A stretch of DNA of 64,000 nucleotides from Streptomyces sp. DSM 110735 (GTDB lineage: Bacteria > Actinomycetota > Actinomycetes > Streptomycetales > Streptomycetaceae): assembly GCF_016482685.1 (NCBI RefSeq), contig NZ_JACYHF010000016.1, positions 1 to 64,000 on the forward strand, given 5' to 3'. Below the pieces are notes generated by a model. That model searched no databases, was not told where the DNA came from, and saw only the letters and a list, made by a program, of their open reading frames with translations. The position numbers were made by a program, and so were the translations under genes. Shown one piece after another: positions 53,270 to 60,802 of this stretch; position 1 is the stretch's first letter, and every line of letters begins with the position of its first letter.

Positions 53270-53506
53270 TGGGGGCATCGCGTCTTTCAGGGCCTCGATC
53301 GTTCTGCGGTGCATGAGGATCTCCCGCTCCAACTCCGCGATGCGGCCGCGGGTCTGCGCCGCCTCGGGGCGGGGGATACGGGTGCGGCGCCAGCGGTAGA
53401 CGGTCTGCGGCGAGATCCGCAGGCGTTGCGCGATCTCCCTGGCCGGACGTCCTTGCGAGAGGAGTTCCATGGCGAGGTCACGCAGCTCGGGGTGGTGTGG
53501 GCTCAC
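53240..53506 (-). CDS. IS3-family OrfA-like HTH protein (remnant)
   Basis: 88 residues. MSPHHPELRDLAMELLSQGR then PAREIAQRLRISPQTVYRWRRT is an HTH_Tnp_1-type domain, followed by a leucine-zipper-like helix AELEREILMHRRTIEALKDAM. That is the usual composition of IS3 OrfA. Starts with GTG at 53506. It overlaps the OrfB frame, with a C-CCA-AAA heptamer in the overlap. Confidence 0.75.
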   Translation of the reverse strand: MSPHHPELRDLAMELLSQGRPAREIAQRLRISPQTVYRWRRTRIPRPEAAQTRGRIAELEREILMHRRTIEALKDAMPPKGATRSSLK

Positions 53507-53644
53507 GGGGTCACGTCTCCGGTGTCGGGGTTCATGCCGGTCGTCGCCCGCGCTCGTACGGGCGGAGCCTGACGTCTCTTCCGGGTGGGTCGGGTCGCGT
53601 CGTACCGGGGCGGGAGGGTCTCCGGCGGCCGTGTCCGCGCCGGG

Positions 53645-53689
53645 CGAGCGGGGTCCGGCGCCGCGTCCGCGGGCACCGGACCCCGCTCG
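53645..53689. terminator. Terminator of the M50-protease operon
   Basis: Perfect 14-bp stem CGAGCGGGGTCCGG (53645-53658) with its complement at 53676-53689, 17-base loop, 12 bp beyond the stop of the secreted protein gene on the minus strand. Confidence 0.85.
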
Positions 53690-53701
53690 GTCCGGCCGGG
53701 G

Positions 53702-54406
53702 TCAGCGGATGTGGCGGTGCATGGTCACGGTGGGCGCGAAGTTGGTGCGCGGGTCACGCGCGTCGCCCCGCGGAGCACGCGCCGTCTCGCGGTCGAGGAT
53801 GACCTTGACCTGCTGCGCGAGCGCGTCCGCCCGCTCACGGATCCGGGCGATGGGCAGCCGCGAGGTCCGCAGCGCGTCCACCTGCCGCTGGATACCGGCG
53901 AGTTCGGACCGCGACGCCTTGCTCAGATGGAACTCGCGCGGGGTGGCCACCACGAACTGATAGGCAGCCGACAGGGTTTCGCAGCTCGGGCAGTGCTCGT
54001 TCGACGCCCGGCTGAGGTTGGTGGCGTTGATGAGGCGGGCGTTGCTGCCCGCCGTCGTCACGATCTGGAAGGACAGCGCGACCGAACGGCACGGGGCGTC
54101 CGCCGAGCAGCCCACCGACATCGCGGTGGCACGGTTGTTGGCGGTGACGGCGACCGTGGGGCCGTACTCGTGGATGCGGAAACTCTCGTCGAAGTCGTAC
54201 ATGTGGGTCCTGTCGGCACGGGAGTTGGCGAGGTCCACCGCGATCGCCGCCCTCCCGGCCGCGCCGCTCGGGGCGGTGGGCGCGGTCGGGAGGGTGACGG
54301 CGGTGGCGGGAACGGTGGCGGTCGCGGCAAAGGCAGCGGTGGCCGCCACGCCGATCCCGGCCACCCGGCTCCTGAGAAGGCGGGTGTGTGGCTTGCGGTG
54401 TTTCAT
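53702..54406 (-). CDS. Secreted four-cysteine protein of the M50-protease operon
   Basis: 234 residues. Twin-basic N-terminus and signal peptide (RSRVAGIGVAATAAFAATATVPATA, cleavage near 37). The mature part includes IAVDLANSRADRTHMYDFDESFRIHEYGPTVAVTANNRATAMSVGC and two Cys pairs (GCSADAPC and HCPSC). It ends in a helical, charged region (ELAGIQRQVDALRTSRLPIARIRERADALAQQVKVIL). No known family recognised. Its ATG overlaps the M50 gene stop (ATGA, 54403-54406), so the two are made together; it may be an extracellular partner or substrate of the system. Confidence 0.85.
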   Translation of the reverse strand: MKHRKPHTRLLRSRVAGIGVAATAAFAATATVPATAVTLPTAPTAPSGAAGRAAIAVDLANSRADRTHMYDFDESFRIHEYGPTVAVTANNRATAMSVGCSADAPCRSVALSFQIVTTAGSNARLINATNLSRASNEHCPSCETLSAAYQFVVATPREFHLSKASRSELAGIQRQVDALRTSRLPIARIRERADALAQQVKVILDRETARAPRGDARDPRTNFAPTVTMHRHIR

Positions 54407-56376
54407 GACTGGCTCCTGTGGTGGGGGCGGTGTCCGTCCGGCGGCCCGGTCGGGCTCGCGGGAGCGGACGTGGGCGGGTCGGTGGTCGGAGAGGGCGACA
54501 CCGACGCCGAACCGGAGGGGTCCGGCTCGTCCGATTCGGACGGCGAGGGCCGGTCCGGGGGCGCGGACGTGGGACGTGCCGACGCGGAGACCGGCGGCTC
54601 GTCCGGCGTCGCCGTGGCGGTGACGGGCGGCGCGGCGGGCCGTGCGGTAGGGCGCGGTGCCACGGTCGTACGGCGCGGCAGCGGACGTACGGCGGGAGCA
54701 CTCGCCCCCGGCCGCGACGCGGAAGGGGAAGGGGAGCCGGAGGGCTCGGGCGTGGGGCGCGGGGTCCGGGTCGTGGGCGCGCCCGGTTGCAGGGCGGGGG
54801 TGACCGGCGCCGCCGCCGGGAGCGGTCGCGGGGTGATCCCCTGCCACCACGCGAACGTCAGACCGAGGACACTCACGCACACCGCGGCCGCCAGGATCAG
54901 CCGCTTCGCGGGCTGGTCCCGGGTCGCCCGGAGCGCGGCACGCGCCAGACGGACACCGATCCGGCAGGCCAGATAGATGCCCCCGGCCAGCGGGCACAGC
55001 AGCATCAGCGTCCCGATGACCCCCACGACCCCGGCGCCCGGACGCCCGTCGGCGAAGGCGGCGTACGTCCCCGTGCACTGGTGGGCGAGGCTGCGCAGCG
55101 CGGTGGTCAGCAGCCGGGGCAGGTTCCACAGGACGTACGCCGTCTCGGCGGCGAGCACCGGGATCACCGCCAGGACCCAGGCGGTGACCGTGATCCGCGC
55201 GGGGCGGTTGAGATCGTGCGCCCCGGCGCCCGTACGACGGCGGCGGCCCGGCACCATGTCCAGCAGGACCGGCTTGATCCTGCCGAACAGGTCCGGCACG
55301 CCCGCGAGGTCCCCGAGGATGTAGTAGCCGTCCAGCCGTACGACCGGCATCAGTTGCTCGAGGACCTCGAAGTGGGTGAGGTAGAGGGCGGCGAGGAAGA
55401 CGGGCTGCCCGGTCAGGGCGTAGCCGGCCGCCAGCGCCAGCATGAACACGGCGTTGAAGTACACCCCGCCCAGCCCGGTGCGCAGCCGCCCGGCACGGCC
55501 CGCCCGGTACACGTCGGTCACGTCCGTGTACATCGACGGCCAGATCAGGAAGATGCCGCAGCCGATCTTTCCCGGTGCCGCCCCGCTGTAGCGGCAGGCG
55601 GAGGCGTGCCCGAACTCGTGGAACAGCAGCGAGGCCACGGTGAGCACGAACAGGGTGATCATCCACACCGGCTGTTCCAGCACCCGCAGCAGCGGGGTGA
55701 TCGCGCCGTGGACGGCGAACAGCCAGACGTCGATCGCGGCCACCCCGGCCAGCACCAGCGCCACCACCGGCGGCCAGTGCAGCCATGCCAACGCCGAGGC
55801 GATCCGCGCCACTTGCTCCTCACGGAAGATCACCCGGTGGCCACGCAGCGCCAGCATCAGATCGGAGCGCGGAAGCTTCGCCTCCCGCTCCTCGCCGGGC
55901 CCGGGGAGCGTGACCCCGAGCGGGGTGAGGCGCCGCTCCACCAGATACATGACGTTCTGCGCGGTGACCTCGGCGCCGTAGCGGCCGCTGACCCGGTGGG
56001 AGACGGCCTCGGCGGTGCGGACCCCGTCGACCGAGCCGACGACCAGGTACAGCAGCCGGGACAGCATCAGCATCTGGCCGTCCGACCGCCGCACCATGTA
56101 CTTGCGCTCGGTGAACCCCGATCCCCGGTATTCACCGAGCAGTTCGAGACCCGGGCTGGGGTGGGGGACATGGAGGGCGGCGGGGTCGGGACCGGGCGCG
56201 GGGTCCGCCGCCGGGAGCGTCACGGTCGGGACCAGACGCTCCGCCGCGCGCCCCTGGTCGTGGCGGTTCTGCTCGTCGCCCTGGTCCTCGCTCCGGTCCT
56301 GGATCGGGTCCGGGCCGGGACGGGGTGCGGGCACCCGCACCCTGCCCATGAGCGGGTCGTCTCCGGACGGCGTCAT
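54403..56376 (-). CDS. Peptide zinc metalloprotease (M50, site-2 type) with PqqD-like N-terminal region
   Basis: 657 residues. A Pro/Asp-rich tail (1-75), then a PqqD/RRE-like region (YMVRRSDGQMLMLSRLLYLVVGSVDGVRTAEAVSHRVSG, about 87-156), then about seven membrane segments. The second of these carries the zinc motif LLFHEFGHAS (HExxH near 253-257), with the third-ligand motif VVRLDGYYILGDLAGVP near 348. A long Pro/Ser/Thr extracytoplasmic tail fills the last 120 residues. This matches the 'putative peptide zinc metalloprotease' (YydH-like) family linked to RiPP processing and export. I chose the ATG at 56376 with GGAG upstream; GTG 56388 is possible. It follows a 70-residue peptide gene. Confidence 0.88.
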   Translation of the reverse strand: MTPSGDDPLMGRVRVPAPRPGPDPIQDRSEDQGDEQNRHDQGRAAERLVPTVTLPAADPAPGPDPAALHVPHPSPGLELLGEYRGSGFTERKYMVRRSDGQMLMLSRLLYLVVGSVDGVRTAEAVSHRVSGRYGAEVTAQNVMYLVERRLTPLGVTLPGPGEEREAKLPRSDLMLALRGHRVIFREEQVARIASALAWLHWPPVVALVLAGVAAIDVWLFAVHGAITPLLRVLEQPVWMITLFVLTVASLLFHEFGHASACRYSGAAPGKIGCGIFLIWPSMYTDVTDVYRAGRAGRLRTGLGGVYFNAVFMLALAAGYALTGQPVFLAALYLTHFEVLEQLMPVVRLDGYYILGDLAGVPDLFGRIKPVLLDMVPGRRRRTGAGAHDLNRPARITVTAWVLAVIPVLAAETAYVLWNLPRLLTTALRSLAHQCTGTYAAFADGRPGAGVVGVIGTLMLLCPLAGGIYLACRIGVRLARAALRATRDQPAKRLILAAAVCVSVLGLTFAWWQGITPRPLPAAAPVTPALQPGAPTTRTPRPTPEPSGSPSPSASRPGASAPAVRPLPRRTTVAPRPTARPAAPPVTATATPDEPPVSASARPTSAPPDRPSPSESDEPDPSGSASVSPSPTTDPPTSAPASPTGPPDGHRPHHRSQS

Positions 56377-56448
56377 GGTGGTCTCCACTGCGGGGGAAAG
56401 TCGTAGGGGCGCGTGAGCCGGTGCTCCGCGCCCGGGGGGTGATGCCCG

Positions 56449-56500
56449 AACGGTTCTCCTCCGCGACCGCCCCGGTGGGCAGGCGCGAAGGAGAACCGTT
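56449..56500. repeat. Long-loop inverted repeat in the M50 leader
   Basis: 12-bp perfect arms AACGGTTCTCCT (56449-56460) and its complement (56489-56500), 28-base spacer, between the peptide gene and the M50 gene. Could form an mRNA stem in the leader. Confidence 0.5.
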
Positions 56501-56541
56501 TACGCGGGGGCAGCGCCCCTGCTGTCGAGCAGCACTCGGAA

Positions 56542-56588
56542 GGGCGGTGCGAGGGCGGGCCGGGCAGATCCGTCTCCTCGCACCGCCC
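56542..56588 (-). terminator. Attenuator-like hairpin between the peptide gene and the M50 gene
   Basis: Perfect 13-bp stem GGGCGGTGCGAGG (56542-56554) with its complement (56576-56588), 21-base loop, starting 6 bp after the peptide stop on the minus strand. A leaky terminator here would keep peptide mRNA in excess over protease mRNA, the usual pattern for RiPP precursors. Confidence 0.7.
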
Positions 56589-56594
56589 GGCTTG

Positions 56595-56807
56595 TTACTG
56601 GTTGACGCTGATGCCCTGAGCGGCCGAGGACTGGGCCACGGCGAGCGGCGAGTACTGGTTCACCGCGGCGGACTCGTTGTGGGCGTCGATGGTCGCGACC
56701 TTCTTGGTCACGCTCGTCAGCTTGGTGAGGTTGAACGAGAACCGGCCCAGCGCCTCGCGGGACGGAAGCAGTTCGGCGGTCTCGGCCTCGAGCTGGTCGA
56801 TGTTCAT
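56595..56807 (-). CDS. 70-residue peptide, candidate RiPP-like precursor
   Basis: MNIDQLEAETAELLPSREAL opens the peptide, then GRFSFNLTKLTSVTKKVATI leads into a C-terminal third rich in Ala, Ser, Asn and Gln, with VNQ repeated (AAVNQYSPLAVAQ and GISVNQ at the end). No Cys. The acidic helix plus LPSREALGRF looks like a leader and the tail like a core. AAAGG lies 9 bases before the ATG at 56807. The frame is open upstream to 57371, but that extension has no coding bias. Followed by a hairpin and the M50 peptidase gene. Assignment as precursor is inferred from size, layout and neighbour. Confidence 0.72.
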   Translation of the reverse strand: MNIDQLEAETAELLPSREALGRFSFNLTKLTSVTKKVATIDAHNESAAVNQYSPLAVAQSSAAQGISVNQ

Positions 56808-56992
56808 CTGGATACACCTTTCATCGTTGAACGGATGTGTATGCGACAGGAGTTGGCCCAGTGGGGACGCATCGGCCTCCCCGCCTGTCCTGTCACGCCG
56901 CCTCCCGGCGCCCGCCGCCCGACCGGTCCCGCCCAGGGGGTAGTGGGCAAGCCGGCGGACAGCGGCGGACGAACCGGGACGCGGCCCTGCCT

Positions 56993-57030
56993 CCCCCGCG
57001 ACCGGGCCATAAGGTGCCCGGTCGCGGGGG
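56993..57030. terminator. Strong hairpin upstream of the peptide gene
   Basis: Perfect 15-bp stem CCCCCGCGACCGGGC (56993-57007) with its complement (57016-57030), 8-base loop. No gene clearly ends here on either strand. On the minus strand it stands between the AT-rich putative promoter and the peptide start, so it may be a leader attenuator. Confidence 0.7.
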
Positions 57031-57082
57031 CCTGAACGGCGAACCTGCGAGAAGGGAACGCGCAGAAAACAGCCAACTCGCC

Positions 57083-57099
57083 GTCCAGAGTCTCTGGAC
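57083..57099. promoter_or_regulatory. Palindrome GTCCAGAG-T-CTCTGGAC
   Basis: Perfect 8-bp arms around one base, near the AT-rich stretch upstream of the peptide operon. Candidate operator. Confidence 0.5.
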
Positions 57100-57692
57100 G
57101 TTTCGTCCGGAGGCGTCGGACAGTAGCCGAAAGGGATCTGACAGTGCAAATCCTCTATATCGGACATAGTTTCAAAATAGACACTCTGTTCCCTTCGGTG
57201 GCGGAAGGTTCGTGAGTACCCCCGTCGACACATCCGCCACGCCGACGCGGCGACGTTCGGGGTCCACGCGGTTCGCTTGAGAGGCGCGGCAAGTGACGGG
57301 CCGTCGGACGACGGTGAACGCACCTCGGAAAACGAAGGGCGATATCGGCGCGGACCTCTCCGCGTGACCATTCGCTTTCTCGATCCGATACTTCACGGAA
57401 CTCGGGGCAATGAAGTGATCCCATTCTCCTTGGGGTTCGCCGTTGATCGACCCCGCGGAAGTGGCCGGACCATTCCCGAATTCACCTGCTCGGACGCTAC
57501 GTGCCGAGTGGTCGGGGGAGTTGGGGAAATCTACTCGAACCCGCCGCTGAGCTGCTGATTCCGCGCCCAGGGCAAAGTTCCTCGCGAAGAACGGGCGCCC
57601 ATACGACTTGCCGGAAGCGAAAGAAAGGTGAGGTAGCGTCAGCCGCATCAACAGGGCCGAACCCGAAACCCTGATGTCCGAAAGGAATTTAG

Positions 57693-57998
57693 GTGAAGAC
57701 CTTCGCTAAGGCGGTGGCCGGAGCAGTCTTGACGGCCGGCGTTGTCGTGGTCCCGCTCTCGACGCAGGCGGCCGCAGCTCCCCTCTCCGCCGCCTCGACC
57801 CCGGTGGCGTCGGCGTACCGCACGCTGCCCGCGCAGAACCACGACCACTGGCGGAACGACGACTACCGCCACGGCCGTTACTACTACAACGGCCGTGACT
57901 GCCGCCGCTACGACGACTGGCGCCGTCACTGCGACCACCGCAACGGCTGGGACCGCTACGACAACTACCGGGACTGCTTCCCGCGCTGGCGCCGGTAA
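57693..57998 (+). CDS. Small secreted Tyr/Arg/Asp-rich protein
   Basis: 101 residues. Signal peptide MKTFAKAVAGAVLTAGVVVV-PLSTQAAAA (cleavage near 29). The mature region is strikingly rich in Arg, Tyr, Asp, His and Asn (WRNDDYRHGRYYYNGRDCRR, YDDWRRHCDHRNGWDRYDNY) with three Cys. No family recognised. GTG start at 57693 with AAAGGA upstream. Monocistronic, followed by a hairpin terminator. Confidence 0.82.
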   Translation: MKTFAKAVAGAVLTAGVVVVPLSTQAAAAPLSAASTPVASAYRTLPAQNHDHWRNDDYRHGRYYYNGRDCRRYDDWRRHCDHRNGWDRYDNYRDCFPRWRR

Positions 57999-58012
57999 CC
58001 CGGAGAAGGCCC

Positions 58013-58051
58013 GCGCCGCCCGCAGCCGGAAAGTCCGGCGGCGGGCGGCGC
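58013..58051. terminator. Terminator after the small secreted protein gene
   Basis: 17-bp stem with one mismatch (58013-58029 with 58035-58051), AAAGT loop, 15 bp after the stop; also faces the convergent gene ending at 58101. Confidence 0.85.
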
Positions 58052-58100
58052 CGTCATGCGGGAAAACGCCTGCGCTCATGTGCTCGCGGCAGACAAATCC

Positions 58101-58403
58101 TCAGTCGACCCGCACCTCGAAGACGGATAGGACTTTCCCGTCCGCCGTCACGAACCTGTCGGGAACTCCCGTGTCCCACCCCGACGTCACTTTCTCGAAC
58201 ACGCGGAATTCCGCCGCGTCCAGAACGGCGCGGGCCGCGTTGATCAGATCCGTACGGTGTGATCCGGAAGCCGCCGGGAACGGCTGGCCCGAGATCAACA
58301 CCACCGGCTCACCAGTACTGCCGCGGACCACCGCCGTCACCGAAGCTCCGTGCACGAACAGCACGAGCAACCCCTCTCGCCGGAACGGAAATTCCCGAAC
58401 CAT
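58101..58403 (-). CDS. Hypothetical protein
   Basis: 100 residues. MVREFPFRREGLLVLFVHGA opens it, SVTAVVRGSTGEPVVLISGQPFPAASG and RTDLINAARAVLDAAEFRVFEKVTSGWDTGVPDRF follow. An alpha/beta protein without known motif. Start ATG at 58403; the frame is open to 58484. Third-position GC bias is moderate. Monocistronic. Confidence 0.6.
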   Translation of the reverse strand: MVREFPFRREGLLVLFVHGASVTAVVRGSTGEPVVLISGQPFPAASGSHRTDLINAARAVLDAAEFRVFEKVTSGWDTGVPDRFVTADGKVLSVFEVRVD

Positions 58404-58520
58404 CGATCCCGGCAACGCAAGAGAATAGCCAACAGGTGGCCGGAAACAGAGCAAACGGCGCAACAGCCCCCCGATAAAACACATAAGCGATTCCGCTTGT
58501 GTCCGTAAGCGGCACCGGGC

Positions 58521-59195
58521 TCAGGACTGCGGGACGGCGTCCTCGCCGAAGAGGTGCCGCACGGTCGAGCGGTGGGTGGCGCGGACGTGGGCCAGGGCGT
58601 GCGCGCGGGCGCGTTCCGGATCGCCGGACGCGATCGCCTCGTACAACTCCCGGTGTTCCGTGAGAAGTTCGGACCACTTCGTGTTCCGGCGGGTGAGCCA
58701 GCGCAGTCGGCCGTCGACCGGTTCCATGACCGAGACGAGCAGGGTGTTGCCCGCCGTGGCCAGAATGCGGTCGTGGAAGCGGGTGTTGACGTCCGTGATC
58801 GTCTCGGCGTCGCCCGCTTCCGTCGCTGCCGTCGCCTCGCCGAGCAGCTCCCGCAGCTCCTTGAGGTCCCCGCGCGTGGCCCGCGAGGCGGCCAGTCCCG
58901 CCGCGTACACCTCCAACGCCTCGCGCAGTTCGAAGAGTTCGCGGACATCGTCCGGAGCGAGACGGCGTACGACAGTGCGGCGGGCGGACTCGAAGAGGAC
59001 GAAGCCCTCGGCGACCAGGGCGCGGATCGCCTCCCGCACCGGCACCCGGGAGACACCGAACCGCTCCGCCAACTCCCGCTCCACCAGCCGGTCACCGGGC
59101 CCGAGGCGCCCCGCGATGATGTCCTCGCGCAAGGTCGCCAGGACGTGCTCGCGCACCGTGCCGAGGGATCCGGTCTTCGCCGTGGTGGGGCTCAT
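58521..59195 (-). CDS. GntR/FadR-family transcriptional regulator
   Basis: 224 residues. N-terminal winged HTH (VREHVLATLREDIIAGRLGPGDRLVERELAERFGVSRVPVREAIRALVAEGFVLFE, about 14-70), then the FCD domain (VRELFELREALEVYAAGLAA, DVNTRFHDRILATAGNTLL, EHRELYEAIASGDPERARAHALAHV with metal-binding Asp/His positions). Probably represses the divergent NCS1 transporter-racemase operon, via the palindrome between them. Start ATG 59195 (MSPTTAKTGSLG). Confidence 0.93.
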   Translation of the reverse strand: MSPTTAKTGSLGTVREHVLATLREDIIAGRLGPGDRLVERELAERFGVSRVPVREAIRALVAEGFVLFESARRTVVRRLAPDDVRELFELREALEVYAAGLAASRATRGDLKELRELLGEATAATEAGDAETITDVNTRFHDRILATAGNTLLVSVMEPVDGRLRWLTRRNTKWSELLTEHRELYEAIASGDPERARAHALAHVRATHRSTVRHLFGEDAVPQS

Positions 59196-59286
59196 GAGGT
59201 CATCTTCCTTGCCTGGCACTGCTTTTACGGAGCCGTAACGGCGGCGCAATCCCTCCGAACGATCGACGGCGGGACCATGACGGCCT

Positions 59287-59302
59287 GTTTGGTATACCAA
59301 AC
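59287..59302. promoter_or_regulatory. FadR-type GntR operator
   Basis: Perfect 16-bp palindrome GTTTGGTATACCAAAC in the 144-bp divergent region, 38 bp before the transporter start and 92 bp from the gntR start. It contains TTGGTATACCAA, close to FadR-subfamily consensus sites (tTGGTnnACCAa). Confidence 0.85.
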
Positions 59303-59339
59303 GATCGCCGCCCGCCGTCCCCCGGTCCATGGAGGCCCC

Positions 59340-60797
59340 GTGTCCCTCGCCGACCGCGCCGAAGCCGCCGGTGCCCCCGCGTACACCCCCGACCCGCGCC
59401 TGACCAACGAAGACCTCGCCCCCGCCGGGCAGCGCAACTGGAAGGTCTTCGACCTCTTCGCCCTGTGGATGTCCGACGTCCACAACCTCGGCAACTACAC
59501 CTTCGCCGCCGGTCTGCTGGTGCTCGGCATGAACGTCTGGCAGGTCTTCACCTCGCTGCTCGTGGGCTTCGTGCTCATCTTCGTCGGGATGAACTGGATG
59601 GGCCGGATCGGCCAGCGCCACGGGGTGCCGTTCCCCGTGGTCAGCCGGATCGCCTTCGGTGTGTGGGGCGCGAACATACCCGCCCTCATCAGGGCGGTGA
59701 TCGCCATCATGTGGTACGGCATCCAGACGTATCTGGCGTCCGTCGCCGTCGACGTGATGCTGCTCGCGGCGTGGCCGGACCTCGTGTCGCTGACGCGCCA
59801 CTCCTTCCTCGGACTCGACGCGCTGGGCTGGATCTCGTTCCTCGCCCTGTGGGTGATCCAGGCGCTGATCATCAGCCGGGGCATGGAGTCCGTGCGCAGG
59901 TTCCAGGACTTCTGCGGTCCCGCGATCTGGCTGGTGATGATCGCGCTGGCGGTGTGGGTGCTGGCGAAGGCCCACTGGAGCATCTCGCTGACCTCCACCC
60001 CGCACCCCGTGTCCGTCGGTGAGCAGTGGCGGCAGTGGTTCGGCGCCATCGGTCTGATCCTCGCGACCTACGGCACCCTGATGCTCAACTTCTGCGACTT
60101 CTCCCGCTTCGCACCTGACTACCGCACGGTCCGGCGCGGCAACTTCTGGGGTCTGCCGGTGAATTCGACCGCGTTCGTGGTCGTCTCCGTGATCGTCACG
60201 GCCGGTTCGCTGAAGGTGTTCGGCAAGGCCGTCACGGACCCCGCCGAGCTGGTCGCGAAGGTCGGCAACACCTGGGTCCTCGTGGCCGCCGCGCTGACCT
60301 TCGCCGTCGCCACCATGGGCGTCAACATCGTCGCCAACTTCGTCTCCCCGGCGTACGACCTGGCCAACGTCTGGCCGCAGCGCATCACCTTCAGGACCGG
60401 CGGCATGATCAGCACCGTCGCCGCCCTGGTCGTCACGCCCTGGAACCTCTTCTCCGACCCCACCGTGGTCAACTACTTCCTCGGCGGACTCGGCGCGTTC
60501 CTCGGCCCGCTGTTCGGCGTGATCATGGTCGACTACTACGCCGTGAAGAGGGGGCGGGTGGACGTCGACGCCCTCTTCGACGCGACCCCGGGCTCGCCGT
60601 ACCACTACCGCAAGGGCGTCAACCCCAAGGCGCTGTACGCCTTCCTGCCCTCCGCGGCGGTCGCCGCCGTGCTCGCACTGGTGAAGTCCTTCGACACCGT
60701 CGCCCCGTACTCGTGGTTCGTCGGCGCGGCGATGGGCGCGGGGCTGTACGCCCTGCTGTGCCGGGGCGAACGCGCCGCGAGCGCGGTGGAGGGCTGA
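59340..60797 (+). CDS. NCS1-family nucleobase/hydantoin/allantoin:cation symporter
   Basis: 485 residues, 12 membrane segments. LTNEDLAPAGQRNWKVFDLFALWMSDVHNLGNYTFAAGLL at the N-terminus is the classic NCS1 signature; GMNWMGRIGQRHGVPFPVVSRIAFGVWGANIPALIRAVIAIMWYGIQTYL and LNFCDFSRFAPDYRTVRRGNFWGLPVNSTAF follow. Substrates of the family are uracil, cytosine, allantoin or 5-substituted hydantoins; the racemase gene next door favours hydantoin or allantoin. GTG start at 59340 with GGAGG 4-5 bases upstream. An ATG at 59277 is in frame but would run through the operator. Confidence 0.93.
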   Translation: MSLADRAEAAGAPAYTPDPRLTNEDLAPAGQRNWKVFDLFALWMSDVHNLGNYTFAAGLLVLGMNVWQVFTSLLVGFVLIFVGMNWMGRIGQRHGVPFPVVSRIAFGVWGANIPALIRAVIAIMWYGIQTYLASVAVDVMLLAAWPDLVSLTRHSFLGLDALGWISFLALWVIQALIISRGMESVRRFQDFCGPAIWLVMIALAVWVLAKAHWSISLTSTPHPVSVGEQWRQWFGAIGLILATYGTLMLNFCDFSRFAPDYRTVRRGNFWGLPVNSTAFVVVSVIVTAGSLKVFGKAVTDPAELVAKVGNTWVLVAAALTFAVATMGVNIVANFVSPAYDLANVWPQRITFRTGGMISTVAALVVTPWNLFSDPTVVNYFLGGLGAFLGPLFGVIMVDYYAVKRGRVDVDALFDATPGSPYHYRKGVNPKALYAFLPSAAVAAVLALVKSFDTVAPYSWFVGAAMGAGLYALLCRGERAASAVEG

Positions 60798-60802
60798 GAG
60801 GA

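Larger units (their letters stand above)
52947..53506 (-). mobile_element. IS3-like insertion sequence remnant
   Basis: OrfA plus a 3'-truncated OrfB in -1 frame relation. The heptamer CCCAAAA (plus-strand 53267-53273) fits the X-XXY-YYZ slippery pattern at exactly the point where OrfA would pass into OrfB. I could not identify terminal inverted repeats or a target duplication. It marks one edge of the NACHT-containing segment. Confidence 0.7.
56808..57692. promoter_or_regulatory. 885-bp intergenic region upstream of the peptide operon
   Basis: No gene I can support. It holds a strong hairpin (56993-57030), a palindrome (57083-57099) and an AT-rich stretch (57130-57190) unlike its surroundings, which could be the promoter zone of the leftward peptide operon. 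The right part (57200-57692) leads to the small secreted protein gene and shows no clear motif apart from its AAAGGA ribosome binding site. The weak frames at 57172-57651 (minus) and 57277-57558 (plus) lack third-position GC bias. Confidence 0.5.

Noticed and set aside
56808..57371. Longer version of the peptide gene, or a separate small gene starting at ATG 57171 (MSDIEDLHCQIPFGYCPTPP)
   Set aside because: The frame is open, but there is no ribosome binding site, third-position GC is low at its start, and it would have to be read through a strong hairpin. Left as non-coding leader.
57172..57651. 159-codon minus-strand frame
   Set aside because: No third-position GC bias, Arg/Ser/Pro-rich random-looking translation, and no start signal.
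58554..59339. N-terminal extension of the NCS1 transporter (open frame antisense to gntR)
   Set aside because: It would read through the gntR gene and the operator; GTG 59340 has GGAGG and gives the usual NCS1 N-terminus.
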